A DNA stretch of 64,000 nt from Muribaculaceae bacterium. Lineage in GTDB: Bacteria > Bacteroidota > Bacteroidia > Bacteroidales > Muribaculaceae. Below, piece by piece: positions 7,046 through 15,873 of the stretch (within the stretch, counting starts at the first letter, position 1; every line of letters begins with the position of its first letter). Position numbers and translations under genes: made by a program. The stretch lies in assembly GCA_017548365.1 (NCBI GenBank), contig JAFZAC010000016.1, forward strand, positions 1 through 64,000, in the 5' to 3' direction. The notes beneath the pieces were generated by a model. It did no database searches, was not told the DNA's origin, and saw only the letters and a program-made list of their open reading frames with translations.

Positions 7046-8989
7046 ATGGCTATATCACTGACTATTGACGGCAAAGAGGCCGCTCTGAAGAAGGGCTCAT
7101 CTATAGAGTACGTCTCAGAGAATCGCATATTCACTGATGCGGATGACTACACGATGGAGATTGAACTGCCACTGGCAGGATGTGCGCAGAACATGGCAAT
7201 CTTCGGGATGCTAACTCGAAAGGACGTGGACACAGACAACATCTTCTTTGATGCTGTGCTGCAAGATACGGGGTTCTTCAAACGTGGGGCTATCGTGATA
7301 ACAGAGATTACCCACGAGACGGTGAAGGTGCAGTTCCTTGAGAAAAGATCTTACCAGAATTTTTTCCCTCGCTTTGACGAGAAGTATATCAATGAGCTTG
7401 ACCTTGGAGATTGGCCGGCTCTGACTCCATCTAACACTACTCCAGCGCAGATGTGGGCTCGATGGCAGGATTATACGGCTCTGCCATGGGTAAACAACTC
7501 GACTGGTGTTCTGCAGAACTGTGTGAAATGGAATGCCTCACAGAACCGCTATGAGTGGAAGACAACAGCAGATAACGACGATGACTTGAATTATTCTACA
7601 GGGTTCTCGTTCCATCCGAACTTGCTGTGGCTGACAAAGAAGATATGTGACACTCTGAACTACACATACGACTTCTCTGTCTGGGAAAATAGCATATACA
7701 AGTATCTGATGGTGATGAACACGATTCCTTTTGTTTGGGGCTCTCGTAAGTGGGCACAGGCTCTTCCTCACTGGACTATCAATGAGTTCTTCATGGAGTT
7801 GGAAAACCTGCTGCTTTATGAGTTTGATATCGACCACAAGAAAGGTCATGTCACATGCACCAAGACTCAGGAGAACGTTGAATCGGCTGGCACTGTCCTT
7901 ATCGAGAAGGTCGTGGATGAGTTTTCTGTAGAGGTGGACACAGAAGATGATGATGACTACAAGGCGATGCTTAACCGTGGCTTTGCCAGCGGTGGACACC
8001 GCTTGGACAACTTCTATTCTTGTGAATGGTATATCCACAGACTCACAAATGAGGACGGGACGGTGAGATGTACGGAGTATGAGACATTGAGCCAGCTGCT
8101 TGCTCACAGACTGAAACAGGACTGCATAAGCGACAATAGCGGTGGCCGTGGCAGCAACTTATATCCTGGCGGCAAATGGGGTTTACATCATGCGCAAGAC
8201 GTGGACACTTACTTCGTGGTAGAGGTGGTTGAGAGAGTGGAGTACCGCACACAAGGCGGCAATGTGTTCACCACATGGGGCAATGTATGCCGACTGGTGC
8301 CGGTGAACCGCTTCGGCAATCTGATTCTTGACAATGAGAACCGTGATAGCATTGAAGAGCTCCGCATTGTTCCTGTATGTATAGACGTTACAGATAAAGA
8401 GATGGGGCCAATTGTGTTCCTTGAATGTGACGACAACGGCAATGACGATGACACTGGAGCTTGGCGACACAAGATTCATGACAATCCTTTCATAACGGAT
8501 GCTGCTGAGCAGGATGAGGTGATTCAGTTTGGAGCGTGCCGCACAGTGGGCAGAGGCGAGAGGGATGCGAAGGACGAGATATTCAGCAATCTCTATGTGG
8601 CGTTCTGGGATGGGGCGACATCAATGTTCACACCTCACTTGCCGCATCCCTGGATCGACTCCTTCGACACGGACTATTCTTATACTCTACAGAATCAAGG
8701 AACGCCTTCAGGCACGATGACAATAACATGGAGAGCAATCTACGCAAACCATCCCTTCTCGCTACGTATCAACAACCAAGCCTACGGACAGGGAGTGGAG
8801 CGAACGTCATTCACGAACATTGACCGCAAGAAGAAATATCAATTCTCCTTCCTTGCCAAAGAAATCCCCAATGTCCGCTCGACCTTCTTCATTGACGGCA
8901 AGAAATACCTATGTGTTAAGTTGGTAGCAAATTTTACAGAAGATGGGATGTCGGAACTAATACGCGGAGAGTTTTACAAAATCGAATGA
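7046..8989 (+). CDS. Phage tail protein following the tape measure (distal tail/hub candidate)
   Basis: The 647-residue protein has no signal peptide or membrane segment. It starts MAISLTIDGKEAALKKGSS, with a beta-rich N-terminal part (EYVSENRIFTDADDYTMEIELP) that is recognisable from the gene placed after the tape measure in Bacteroidales prophages. The middle is acidic and aromatic-rich, and the C-terminal 120 residues are again beta-strand-like. Position alone suggests a distal tail or baseplate hub component that nucleates the tube or holds fibres; this is inference from gene order. No tail fibre or lysis gene follows, since the next gene is the convergent recombinase. Confidence 0.65.
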   Translation: MAISLTIDGKEAALKKGSSIEYVSENRIFTDADDYTMEIELPLAGCAQNMAIFGMLTRKDVDTDNIFFDAVLQDTGFFKRGAIVITEITHETVKVQFLEKRSYQNFFPRFDEKYINELDLGDWPALTPSNTTPAQMWARWQDYTALPWVNNSTGVLQNCVKWNASQNRYEWKTTADNDDDLNYSTGFSFHPNLLWLTKKICDTLNYTYDFSVWENSIYKYLMVMNTIPFVWGSRKWAQALPHWTINEFFMELENLLLYEFDIDHKKGHVTCTKTQENVESAGTVLIEKVVDEFSVEVDTEDDDDYKAMLNRGFASGGHRLDNFYSCEWYIHRLTNEDGTVRCTEYETLSQLLAHRLKQDCISDNSGGRGSNLYPGGKWGLHHAQDVDTYFVVEVVERVEYRTQGGNVFTTWGNVCRLVPVNRFGNLILDNENRDSIEELRIVPVCIDVTDKEMGPIVFLECDDNGNDDDTGAWRHKIHDNPFITDAAEQDEVIQFGACRTVGRGERDAKDEIFSNLYVAFWDGATSMFTPHLPHPWIDSFDTDYSYTLQNQGTPSGTMTITWRAIYANHPFSLRINNQAYGQGVERTSFTNIDRKKKYQFSFLAKEIPNVRSTFFIDGKKYLCVKLVANFTEDGMSELIRGEFYKIE

Positions 8990-9349
8990 TATAATAATAT
9001 GTATAGTGCATCCTTAGAGGACACACTATAGGTTTCACTAGAGGTCACAATATAATGTGGCCTTTTATATTTGTTGATACTTTTGTAGTTACATAGTTTT
9101 TGACGCTGTAAGGAACAATACAAGTTATACTTTAGATTACATAATAAGTCACATGAAAGGTTACACGAAAGGTTACACCATTTTTTCTGAATATATATGA
9201 GAATACACTCTTGGTTTCATAGTCGGTTACAAATAAAATGACACAAAAAGACACTGGAAAAGACGCAGGAAAAGTCACAAAAATGGTTACACAAAAGGCT
9301 ACACCTGATTTGCAGATATAGCCTTTGGGATGGTTCTGTATGTCCTTTA
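8990..9349. repeat. 360 bp intergenic tract with repeated GGTTACAC-type words
   Basis: GGTTACAC occurs at 9159-9166, 9171-9178 and 9285-9292, with near matches GGTTTCAC (9031), GGTTTCAT (9212), CGGTTACAA (9223) and GGCTACAC (9298). A small inverted repeat, TATAGTG 9002-9008 with CACTATA 9024-9030, follows the tail gene stop and may act in termination. The tract lies at the 3' end of the recombinase gene. Short repeated words beside an integrase can be arm-type binding sites for the recombinase or its directionality factor; that is inference. Confidence 0.5.
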
Positions 9350-10600
9350 CTATCTCTTACCGTATAGTACCCAGTCGAGTACTTTTCGGTTGGCATCGTC
9401 AACTTTGCTTTGATCGAAGTCGATATAGATATCTGTTACAGTGTTACCACCATGTCCAAGAGCATGGGCGATGGTATCTCTAGGTATGTCTAGAGAAGCT
9501 GCTATAGTAGCCCATGAGTGGCGAGCCCAATAGGTTGATATTTGTGGGAATATGGGGGCATATACCTTCTTTCCTCCAAGTCCAACTCTCTCGACAGGAC
9601 CAATCTTCTTCAAAGTCTTGTTCATTTTTGAAACATATGACTTGTGGTTTTTCCAATGCTCAAGAATGTCAAGTAGGTAGTTATTGCCTCTGTAGCGCTC
9701 AATTATCTCCATGGCCTCTGGTTCAACCTTTATAGAATAGAGGCGGTTGGTCTTGGCGCGGTAGTATTCTATCCTGCCATCACTGATTTCTTTGAGATTG
9801 CATAGGTCTATGGCATTTATACCAATAAGCATGAACATAAGCTTAAATATGTCAAGGTATTTCTGTGCGTGGGGCTCACAGGGATAGTTAAACAAAGTGC
9901 GCAAATCATCAATCTTCAAATTGCGCTTGCGAGTGGCTACAGGGCGTATGCGATAACGCCTGAACGGATAGAATGTGGTTATCTCATCATCAATGGCCTC
10001 GTTGAAAACTGCACGGATATTGCGCAGATGGATGTTTCTTGCGTTTTTCGATGGGGAAGTCTGTTCAAGGAACACATCGAACTTGGTGAGCCATTCCTTT
10101 GTTACATCCTCAAAAGCAAGTTTGTGAAGTTTCTCTGTTCCGTTCATGTATGCCACCATACGCTTGTAGGTATGCATATATATCTGCTGAGTACTTTTTT
10201 TCTTACTCTCTGCAAAGGCAAGGAATCGGTTGGCGAACAAATTATTGTCGCGCTTTCTTTTCTCTCGTAATTCGAATTTTTCTGCTTTTTCTGGGTACAT
10301 GTTTTTCTCTATCTCAACTTTGATCCCGTTTACGTCCATGTTTCCGATTTTGCCATGATCATTAAGGATAAGTAGAGTTCTATCAACCATTAACTTCCTG
10401 TCAGCAATGAGAAGGTTGAGGCGATTCTTTTCAGGATGGTTGATGACTAAGGAATTTTGGGAATCCCATTGATTGGTACTAAGCTTAACATCCAAAATAA
10501 TGTAAGCTGTTTTCATGTGATGAGCAATCGCAATTTTTAAGGTGGACAATCCACTTTTGCTCTTTTTTCTCGTGTCGAGAAATAATCTTGTTTTTGCCAT
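9350..10600 (-). CDS. Tyrosine recombinase / integrase
   Basis: The 416-residue protein would catalyse integration and excision of the element. The N-terminal 100 residues resemble the arm-binding domain of Bacteroidetes integrases (MAKTRLFLDTRKKSKSGLSTLK). The SAM-like core-binding domain follows (about 110-205, FANRFLAFAESKKKSTQQIY), then the catalytic domain. Visible catalytic parts are a lysine in AKTNRLYSIKV, the box WARHSWATIA, GHGG and the nucleophile in TDIYIDFD near the C-terminus. At the usual place of the first arginine (TGxR) the sequence reads LIGINAIDLCNL, so that arginine is not obvious; IntDOT is a Bacteroides relative with a similar substitution. The ATG at 10600 lies about 200 bases from the tRNA-Pro 3' end. 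Confidence 0.9.
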   Translation of the reverse strand: MAKTRLFLDTRKKSKSGLSTLKIAIAHHMKTAYIILDVKLSTNQWDSQNSLVINHPEKNRLNLLIADRKLMVDRTLLILNDHGKIGNMDVNGIKVEIEKNMYPEKAEKFELREKRKRDNNLFANRFLAFAESKKKSTQQIYMHTYKRMVAYMNGTEKLHKLAFEDVTKEWLTKFDVFLEQTSPSKNARNIHLRNIRAVFNEAIDDEITTFYPFRRYRIRPVATRKRNLKIDDLRTLFNYPCEPHAQKYLDIFKLMFMLIGINAIDLCNLKEISDGRIEYYRAKTNRLYSIKVEPEAMEIIERYRGNNYLLDILEHWKNHKSYVSKMNKTLKKIGPVERVGLGGKKVYAPIFPQISTYWARHSWATIAASLDIPRDTIAHALGHGGNTVTDIYIDFDQSKVDDANRKVLDWVLYGKR

Positions 10601-10802
10601 AATTTTCGATAGGCAATTTTGGGCATTTTGACTGGAGCAATTTTTGGAGCAATTTTTGGAGCAATTTTTTTGCTAATATTTGCTACATTTTCCTACAAAA
10701 TACTACAAAATTGTCATTTTTTTTAATGACATAAACAGCTTTTAGACTTAAAAAAAAAATCCGACTTGTAATAATCAGATTTTCAGTAATTTAGTTACTT
10801 TG
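10601..10802. repeat. Integrase upstream region with three tandem 12-bp repeats
   Basis: GGAGCAATTTTT occurs three times in direct tandem at 10634-10645, 10646-10657 and 10658-10669. After it come TGCTAATATTTGCTAC and the partly repeated CCTACAAAATACTACAAAATT near 10690-10711. The segment lies between the recombinase start and the tRNA 3' end. It is a good place for the integrase promoter, autoregulatory sites or arm-type sites near the attachment core. No Bacteroidetes promoter box was clear on the minus strand. Confidence 0.6.
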
Positions 10803-10877
10803 TCGGGGTACCAGGATTCGAACCTGGGACCTCCTGCTCCCAAAGCAGGCGCGCTAACCGGACTGCGCTACACCCCG
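10803..10877 (-). tRNA. tRNA-Pro (anticodon UGG)
   Basis: Read on the minus strand, the acceptor arms CGGGGTG and TACCCCG pair, followed by discriminator A. The D arm is GCGCAGTCCGGTTAGCGC, the anticodon arm CCTGC-TTTGGGA-GCAGG carries TGG, and the T arm is CCAGGTTCGAATCCTGG. CCA is not encoded. The 3' end faces the integrase, which makes this gene the probable attachment site of the phage-like element. A promoter fitting the Bacteroidetes consensus lies at 10907-10936. Confidence 0.95.
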
Positions 10878-10906
10878 AATGCGAATTGGATATCCCAAAA
10901 GCGGTG

Positions 10907-10936
10907 CAAAATTACAACTATTTTTTGGACTGGCAA
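10907..10936 (-). promoter_or_regulatory. Promoter of tRNA-Pro
   Basis: On the minus strand TTG (10936-10934), 19 bp, TAATTTTG (10914-10907) fits the Bacteroidetes promoter form and puts the start about 25 bases before the mature tRNA 5' end. Confidence 0.6.
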
Positions 10937-11028
10937 GCTTTTTAGGAAAAAAAATGACAAAAATCGGTGTTTTTTGTCTTTTTTTGTTTTTTTGCCTCTA
11001 AAAAGAGGACAAATTGAACAATAATTAC

Positions 11029-11036
11029 TAACTTTG
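11029..11036 (+). promoter_or_regulatory. -7 box for aspS
   Basis: TAACTTTG fits TAnnTTTG and lies about 70 bases before the aspS ATG. A -33 element at the usual distance is not clear. A small CCTCT-AAAA-AGAGG hairpin lies just upstream (10995-11008). Confidence 0.5.
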
Positions 11037-11103
11037 TATGTTTGTTCGAAAAACAGATAACAATTGAAATATTTTAATTTACAATAGATACACATTTTAT
11101 ATT

Positions 11104-12879
11104 ATGTTCAGAAGTAAAACATGTGGAGAGTTACGCCTAGCCAATACAGGTGAGAGCGTAACACTGGCTGGATGGGTACAACGCACTCGCAAAATGGGTG
11201 GTATGACATTTGTAGACCTACGTGATCGTTATGGCATTACCCAACTGGTATTTAACGAGTCGAACGATGCTGAGTTGTGTGCTCGTGCCAACAAATTAGG
11301 TCGAGAGTTTTGTATTCAGGCCACCGGTGAAGTAAGTGAGCGACAGAGCAAAAATCCAAACATGCCCACTGGCGATATCGAGATTATAGTAAACAACCTC
11401 AACATATTGAGCCCAAGCGAGACACCACCTTTTACTATTGAAGACAACACCGATGGTGGTGATGACTTGCGCATGAGATACCGTTATCTAGACCTTCGCC
11501 GTCCAAGCGTTCGTCAGAATCTTGAACTACGTCACCGCATGACTATTCTCATTCGCAACTTCTTAGACAGCCGCGACTTCATTGAGGTAGAAACACCTAT
11601 ACTAGTGGGAAGTACCCCTGAGGGTGCTCGCGACTTCGTCGTTCCCAGCCGTATGAATCCAGGTCAGTTTTATGCATTGCCACAGAGCCCACAAACTCTT
11701 AAACAATTGCTTATGGTGAGTGGTTTTGACCGCTATTTCCAAATTGCCAAATGCTTCCGCGATGAAGATTTGCGTGCTGACCGACAACCCGAATTCACTC
11801 AGATTGACTGTGAAATGAGCTTTGTTGACCAAGAAGACGTTATTGAAGTTTTTGAAGGACTTGCTCGACACTTATTTAAAGAGGTACGTGGAGTGGATCT
11901 TCCTACAAAGCTGCAGCAGATGGCCTGGCACGATGCAATGCGACTCTATGGAAGCGATAAGCCTGATCTTCGCTTCGGAATGACTTTCGTTGAGCTTATG
12001 GATGAGCTTAAAGGCACTAGTGACTTTGCTGTATTTAACGATGCAAACTATATTGGTGGCATTTGCGCTCCTGGTTGTGCTGAATACAGCCGCAAGCAGC
12101 TTGATCAACTCACCAACTTTGTCAAGAGCCAGCAGGTTGGCGCCAAGGGTCTAGTTTACATTAAGGTGAATACCGATGGCACCATCAAGAGCAGCATAGA
12201 CAAGTTCTATAGCCCTGAGCAATTACAGAAGGTTGCCGACAAGATGGAAGCAAAGCCAGGCGACTTGATTCTCATCCTTAGCGGTGATAACGCAAACAAG
12301 ACTCGCGTTCAGCTTTGTTCGTTACGACTTGAGATGGGCGACCGTCTTGGACTGCGCGACAAAAATAAATTTGAATGCCTGTGGATTGTCGACTTCCCAC
12401 TATTTGAGTGGAGCGACGAAGAGCAGCGATTAATGGCTACACACCATCCATTCACCATGCCAAATCCCGATGACATTCCATTGCTTGAGGAGCATCCTGA
12501 GCGTGTAAGAGCCATGGCTTACGATTTTGTGTGCAACGGCATTGAAGTTGGTGGTGGTAGCTTGCGTATTCACGACAGTGAGCTGCAAGAAAAAATGTTT
12601 AATATCCTTGGTTTCACACCCGAGCGTGCAACCGCACAATTTGGATTTTTAATGAACGCCTTTAAATATGGCGCACCTCCTCATGGTGGTTTAGCTTTTG
12701 GTCTTGATCGCTTCGTTTCAATTATGGCTGGACTTGACAGCATACGTGATTGTATCGCATTCCCCAAGAATAATAGTGGCCGCGATGTAATGCTCGACGC
12801 TCCAAGCCCACTCGAGCCAGGCCAACTTGATGAGTTGTTCTTGAAGATTGACGAAGAAAAACTTAACGCTATAAAATAA
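11104..12879 (+). CDS. aspS: Aspartate-tRNA ligase
   Basis: This enzyme charges tRNA-Asp with aspartate using ATP in the cytoplasm. The 591-residue length is normal for the bacterial form. An N-terminal OB-fold anticodon-binding domain (about 1-105, [19 protein letters not shown]) is followed by the class II catalytic core. Motif 2 is at about 216-235 ([16 protein letters not shown]), the bacterial GAD-type insert is in the middle (about 290-410), and motif 3 is near 525-545 ([10 protein letters not shown]). The ATG at 11104 starts the expected N-terminus. A methyltransferase gene begins 6 bases after the stop, so the two are probably one transcript. Confidence 0.97.
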   Translation: MFRSKTCGELRLANTGESVTLAGWVQRTRKMGGMTFVDLRDRYGITQLVFNESNDAELCARANKLGREFCIQATGEVSERQSKNPNMPTGDIEIIVNNLNILSPSETPPFTIEDNTDGGDDLRMRYRYLDLRRPSVRQNLELRHRMTILIRNFLDSRDFIEVETPILVGSTPEGARDFVVPSRMNPGQFYALPQSPQTLKQLLMVSGFDRYFQIAKCFRDEDLRADRQPEFTQIDCEMSFVDQEDVIEVFEGLARHLFKEVRGVDLPTKLQQMAWHDAMRLYGSDKPDLRFGMTFVELMDELKGTSDFAVFNDANYIGGICAPGCAEYSRKQLDQLTNFVKSQQVGAKGLVYIKVNTDGTIKSSIDKFYSPEQLQKVADKMEAKPGDLILILSGDNANKTRVQLCSLRLEMGDRLGLRDKNKFECLWIVDFPLFEWSDEEQRLMATHHPFTMPNPDDIPLLEEHPERVRAMAYDFVCNGIEVGGGSLRIHDSELQEKMFNILGFTPERATAQFGFLMNAFKYGAPPHGGLAFGLDRFVSIMAGLDSIRDCIAFPKNNSGRDVMLDAPSPLEPGQLDELFLKIDEEKLNAIK

Positions 12880-12885
12880 GGCCGA

Positions 12886-14100
12886 ATGATCATAGCCGGA
12901 CATCAAGTGGATGACGCGATGTTCACTTACATCGCACGCAACTACGATGCCGACACATATAAACTCTTGTTGAAGGACGAGCCAAATCTCACCTTCGACA
13001 AGAGTTTTGCTATACAGCAAATTGAATGCCGCCGCAAGACTCGCAACAAGATACCAGAGTTGCTGACCTACGAACGTTTCCTCTTTGGACGTGCCATAAG
13101 TGCCGAACAATGCACCCATGAAGTGGTAGCACAATTTCACGCCTCACTCTTTGATGCTAATGATCGAGTGCTCGACATGACAATGGGGCTTGGTGTTGAT
13201 GACTACTATATATCTAAACAAGTCAAGTCGCTTAGAAGCATAGAACTAGACCCAATAATCGCTGAAACCGGACAACACAACTTCAAGTTCCTCTCACCAA
13301 ATGTAGAGATTATTCAAGCTGACTCTGTAGAGTATCTTAAGCAACTAGGTAAAGATGAACTATTTGACGCAATATTCATTGATCCAGCACGTCGTAGCGA
13401 GGGCGGCAATAGACTATACAGTTTTGCCGATTGCCAGCCCAATGTTCTTGAATTGTTGCCATTAATTAGCCAATATGCCTCACGACTTTATATCAAAGCA
13501 TCTCCAATGCTTGATGTCACCCAGTCGACACGTGATTTGAACAACTATCTAACCGACGTGTGGGCAGTGAGCATAAAAAATGAATGCAAAGAATTATTTT
13601 TCAAACTTGATTTCAAAAAAGAAACATCGCATGTTATGCTTCATGCGCTAAACCATGACGGGCGCAAGTGGCAACAATTCTCAAGTGACAATCACAATCT
13701 GTCACAACAAACCTCTCCCCTGCCCGACCTTCACAAAGCCACCATCCTATTGGAGCCTAATTCAAGCATCATGAAACTTGGATGTTTCAGAGCATTAGAA
13801 GAACAAACTGGCACAACACAACTTGCCACTAATTCCCACTTGATAATAAGCAGCAGAATCGTTCCCGATTTCCCTGGACGTCAATTCAGAATTATGGAGA
13901 TCATCCCTTTCAAAGATAAGGAAATCAAGCAGCTAGGCAAGCGAATAAAGAAGGCGAACATTGCAACCCGAAACTTCCGCCTCAGCACCGAAGAACTCAA
14001 GAAGCGTATGCATATGAAAGATGGTGGTGAAAACTACATCTTCGCCACTACACTAGCCACAGGCGAGCAAGTGTTAATCATGTGTGAAAAGCTTATTTAA
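12886..14100 (+). CDS. Class I SAM-dependent methyltransferase with THUMP-like C-terminus
   Basis: The 404-residue protein has an N-terminal helical domain (about 1-85), a Rossmann methyltransferase core and a C-terminal part resembling the THUMP-like domain seen in this Bacteroidetes family. The SAM-binding motif I is VLDMTMGLGVDDYY at about 94-107. The acidic motif after strand 2 is SIELDP, and a catalytic-type DPARR follows at about 166-170. RNA is the likely substrate from the THUMP-like part, but the exact target cannot be read from sequence. The gene starts 6 bases after aspS. Its last 8 bases overlap the end of the convergent thioesterase gene. Confidence 0.8.
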   Translation: MIIAGHQVDDAMFTYIARNYDADTYKLLLKDEPNLTFDKSFAIQQIECRRKTRNKIPELLTYERFLFGRAISAEQCTHEVVAQFHASLFDANDRVLDMTMGLGVDDYYISKQVKSLRSIELDPIIAETGQHNFKFLSPNVEIIQADSVEYLKQLGKDELFDAIFIDPARRSEGGNRLYSFADCQPNVLELLPLISQYASRLYIKASPMLDVTQSTRDLNNYLTDVWAVSIKNECKELFFKLDFKKETSHVMLHALNHDGRKWQQFSSDNHNLSQQTSPLPDLHKATILLEPNSSIMKLGCFRALEEQTGTTQLATNSHLIISSRIVPDFPGRQFRIMEIIPFKDKEIKQLGKRIKKANIATRNFRLSTEELKKRMHMKDGGENYIFATTLATGEQVLIMCEKLI

Positions 14101-14467
14101 GTCGCTCAATAAACTTATCTCTGTCGACAATAAATCTTAGGTGGTTACCCTCGCCTAGCAGAACATCGCCACAATGCGCTTCAACATGAAATTCTATCTT
14201 CTTTCCTTCTACTTTTGTAACAACAGCTGTTGCTGTGACATTGTCGCCAAGTTTGGTTGGTCGCAAGTGTGATGCTTCAATATACCCTCCAACTGTAGTG
14301 CAACCTTCTGGCAAATAGGGTTTCACAGCCATCATGGCTGCATTCTCCATAAGTGCCAACATAGCTGGAGTTGCAAAAACCGGCATGTCACCAGAGCCCA
14401 TATTATCGGCTGCCAAATGCAAAGTCACCTGTGTCTTGCTTGTATATTTATGTCCAATCTCTACCAT
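14093..14467 (-). CDS. Thioesterase-superfamily (hotdog-fold) protein
   Basis: The 124-residue cytoplasmic protein has the size and pattern of a single hotdog domain close to the FlK (fluoroacetyl-CoA thioesterase-like) group. HLAADNMGSGDMPVFATPAMLALMENAA forms the first strand and central helix. GGYIEASHLRPTKLGDNVTATA resembles the conserved strand with its HxRP-type element, and the sheet follows. It would hydrolyse an acyl-CoA of unknown identity. It is the downstream gene of the lipoprotein at 14478-15614 with 10 bases between them, and converges with the methyltransferase gene (8-base overlap of ends). Confidence 0.75.
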   Translation of the reverse strand: MVEIGHKYTSKTQVTLHLAADNMGSGDMPVFATPAMLALMENAAMMAVKPYLPEGCTTVGGYIEASHLRPTKLGDNVTATAVVTKVEGKKIEFHVEAHCGDVLLGEGNHLRFIVDRDKFIERLK

Positions 14468-14477
14468 ATATTATTTA

Positions 14478-15614
14478 TTATTTACCAGCTTTGCGTCGTG
14501 CACACAACCAGTTTGATGGCTCACTATAGCCAATGTGAAATGGTAATGGTTTAACCTTATCGGCATTATCGGTATAAGCTGTCATGAGATCAGGCTGATA
14601 AGTTCTTTTGTCAAACGATGGAAGAGGACGCTTGTAAGTTCCATAGAGAGTAATCTCAAATCGGTCATCGAAGTTCCTATATGCAATTCCCGAATCATCC
14701 TGAATAATGCTTATCGAATTGTCAAGTATGCAGTTCCTGATTGTAGTGAATGTATTCCAATGCAGCATATAGGAGGCCGCCTTCAAATAGGTTCCAACAT
14801 TGTGTTTGGGGAGGGTGTTATTGAGGAATGCTAAAAATTTAGGGTCCAAATCTGTGTTTCTCAGATTGGTAGAGATGTAATAGAGGGTCTGCTCATGACT
14901 ACTTCCCTTTTTGAAAAACTTATATTTTGTCACATTCCCATCACCTTGCGCGGGGACCACTTTTCCTTTATCATCAAACATCATATTCTCAATAGAGATA
15001 ATATCACACTTTGCCGTAGCCATGAGCATTGAAAGCACAGGACATACTCCATCAATTTCTGTATTATCCAAATCATCTTTCATCATTAGAGTAATGAAAT
15101 AGCTGTGTTTCAAAAATGACTTAAGAGCAGTACGATATGAGTTATACTGTTTATAATCGGTTTTAATATTTGTTCCAATGGGTGCACCTGTCTTTTCCAG
15201 GCCACACAAGATAAAAATATCAGCGTCTGGATAAAGAATTATTGGATAAAGGAAGTCAGCGCCACTGAAAGGATAGAACACCAAATCGACCTTGTCACGA
15301 AAATCTTTGAAATCGGCAGAAGCAAGAGAATCCATCTTATTTCTTGCATCAGCTCCAATTGCCAACATTTTGTTTATTTCTTGGCTGTATTCATCCCATG
15401 CTTTTGAATCAACATCCGACATCGTAATACCTTCCTTGGAGATACCAGCATAGAAACTCGTTGCTCGATTTATATTATCATCTCCTTTTAGCGGCTTTTT
15501 AACGGCAATTGAGTCATTGTCACCCGAAGCATTCAATCCAAAATGAGAACAAGATGCTATGGCCACTGTTATAACCATAATAACTACCGTAATCGTAACA
15601 TTAATTAATCTCAT
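14478..15614 (-). CDS. Lipoprotein of unknown function
   Basis: The start at 15614 was chosen because it puts a clean signal peptide (MRLINVTITVVIMVITVAI) before a lipobox, ASC, giving 378 residues; an earlier in-frame start adds 15 residues that are not signal-like. The mature protein has no membrane segment and no recognised domain. It contains a stretch with repeated hydrophobic strands (LVFYPFSGADFLYPIILYP, DADIFILCGLE), a pattern seen in some Bacteroidales lipoproteins of unknown role. It is probably anchored in the outer or inner membrane. It shares a transcript with the thioesterase gene 10 bases downstream. Confidence 0.7.
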   Translation of the reverse strand: MRLINVTITVVIMVITVAIASCSHFGLNASGDNDSIAVKKPLKGDDNINRATSFYAGISKEGITMSDVDSKAWDEYSQEINKMLAIGADARNKMDSLASADFKDFRDKVDLVFYPFSGADFLYPIILYPDADIFILCGLEKTGAPIGTNIKTDYKQYNSYRTALKSFLKHSYFITLMMKDDLDNTEIDGVCPVLSMLMATAKCDIISIENMMFDDKGKVVPAQGDGNVTKYKFFKKGSSHEQTLYYISTNLRNTDLDPKFLAFLNNTLPKHNVGTYLKAASYMLHWNTFTTIRNCILDNSISIIQDDSGIAYRNFDDRFEITLYGTYKRPLPSFDKRTYQPDLMTAYTDNADKVKPLPFHIGYSEPSNWLCARRKAGK

Positions 15615-15818
15615 CTTTTTTAATAATTTACAATAAACAATATAAGCAACCAACAACACTATTCATAGATAGAGCAACTAATTGCTGAACAAAATTAAAA
15701 ATAATAATGATAGCATATTTTATGTAAGCATTTAATTTAACAAGTTTTAAGTTACACTTAAATATAAAGAATTAGGCCTCAGAACAATCACTATTCAGCA
15801 TTAAAAATACACTAATTC

Positions 15819-15849
15819 TTGCAACAAAGCTTTTTTTGGGGTAACTTTG
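15819..15849 (+). promoter_or_regulatory. Promoter of the Nif3-like gene
   Basis: TTG at 15819-15821, 20 bp, TAACTTTG at 15842-15849. The match excludes the in-frame TTG at 15847 as a start codon, since it lies inside the -7 box. It supports the ATG at 15874. Confidence 0.75.
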
Positions 15850-15873
15850 CACAAAATATATAAAGCCCAATAT

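Larger units (their letters stand above)
1..10803. mobile_element. Right end of an integrated phage-like element at tRNA-Pro
   Basis: The stretch holds two phage tail genes (tape measure and the following tail protein), a truncated gene running in from the left edge, and a tyrosine recombinase beside a tRNA-Pro gene. The recombinase start faces the tRNA 3' end, the usual layout for elements that integrate into tRNA 3' ends and rebuild the tRNA. Codon choice and composition in the tail genes (many CTG, GAG and AAG codons, higher G+C) differ from the flanking chromosome. The left boundary is outside the window. No second copy of the tRNA 3' end was found by eye within positions 1-10800. Head, portal, terminase and lysis genes are not visible, so an intact prophage cannot be told from a remnant. 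Confidence 0.75.

Noticed and set aside
1..10800. Second copy of the tRNA-Pro 3' end as left attachment site
   Set aside because: No match to the T-arm sequence was seen by eye in this stretch; the left end must be outside the window if it exists.
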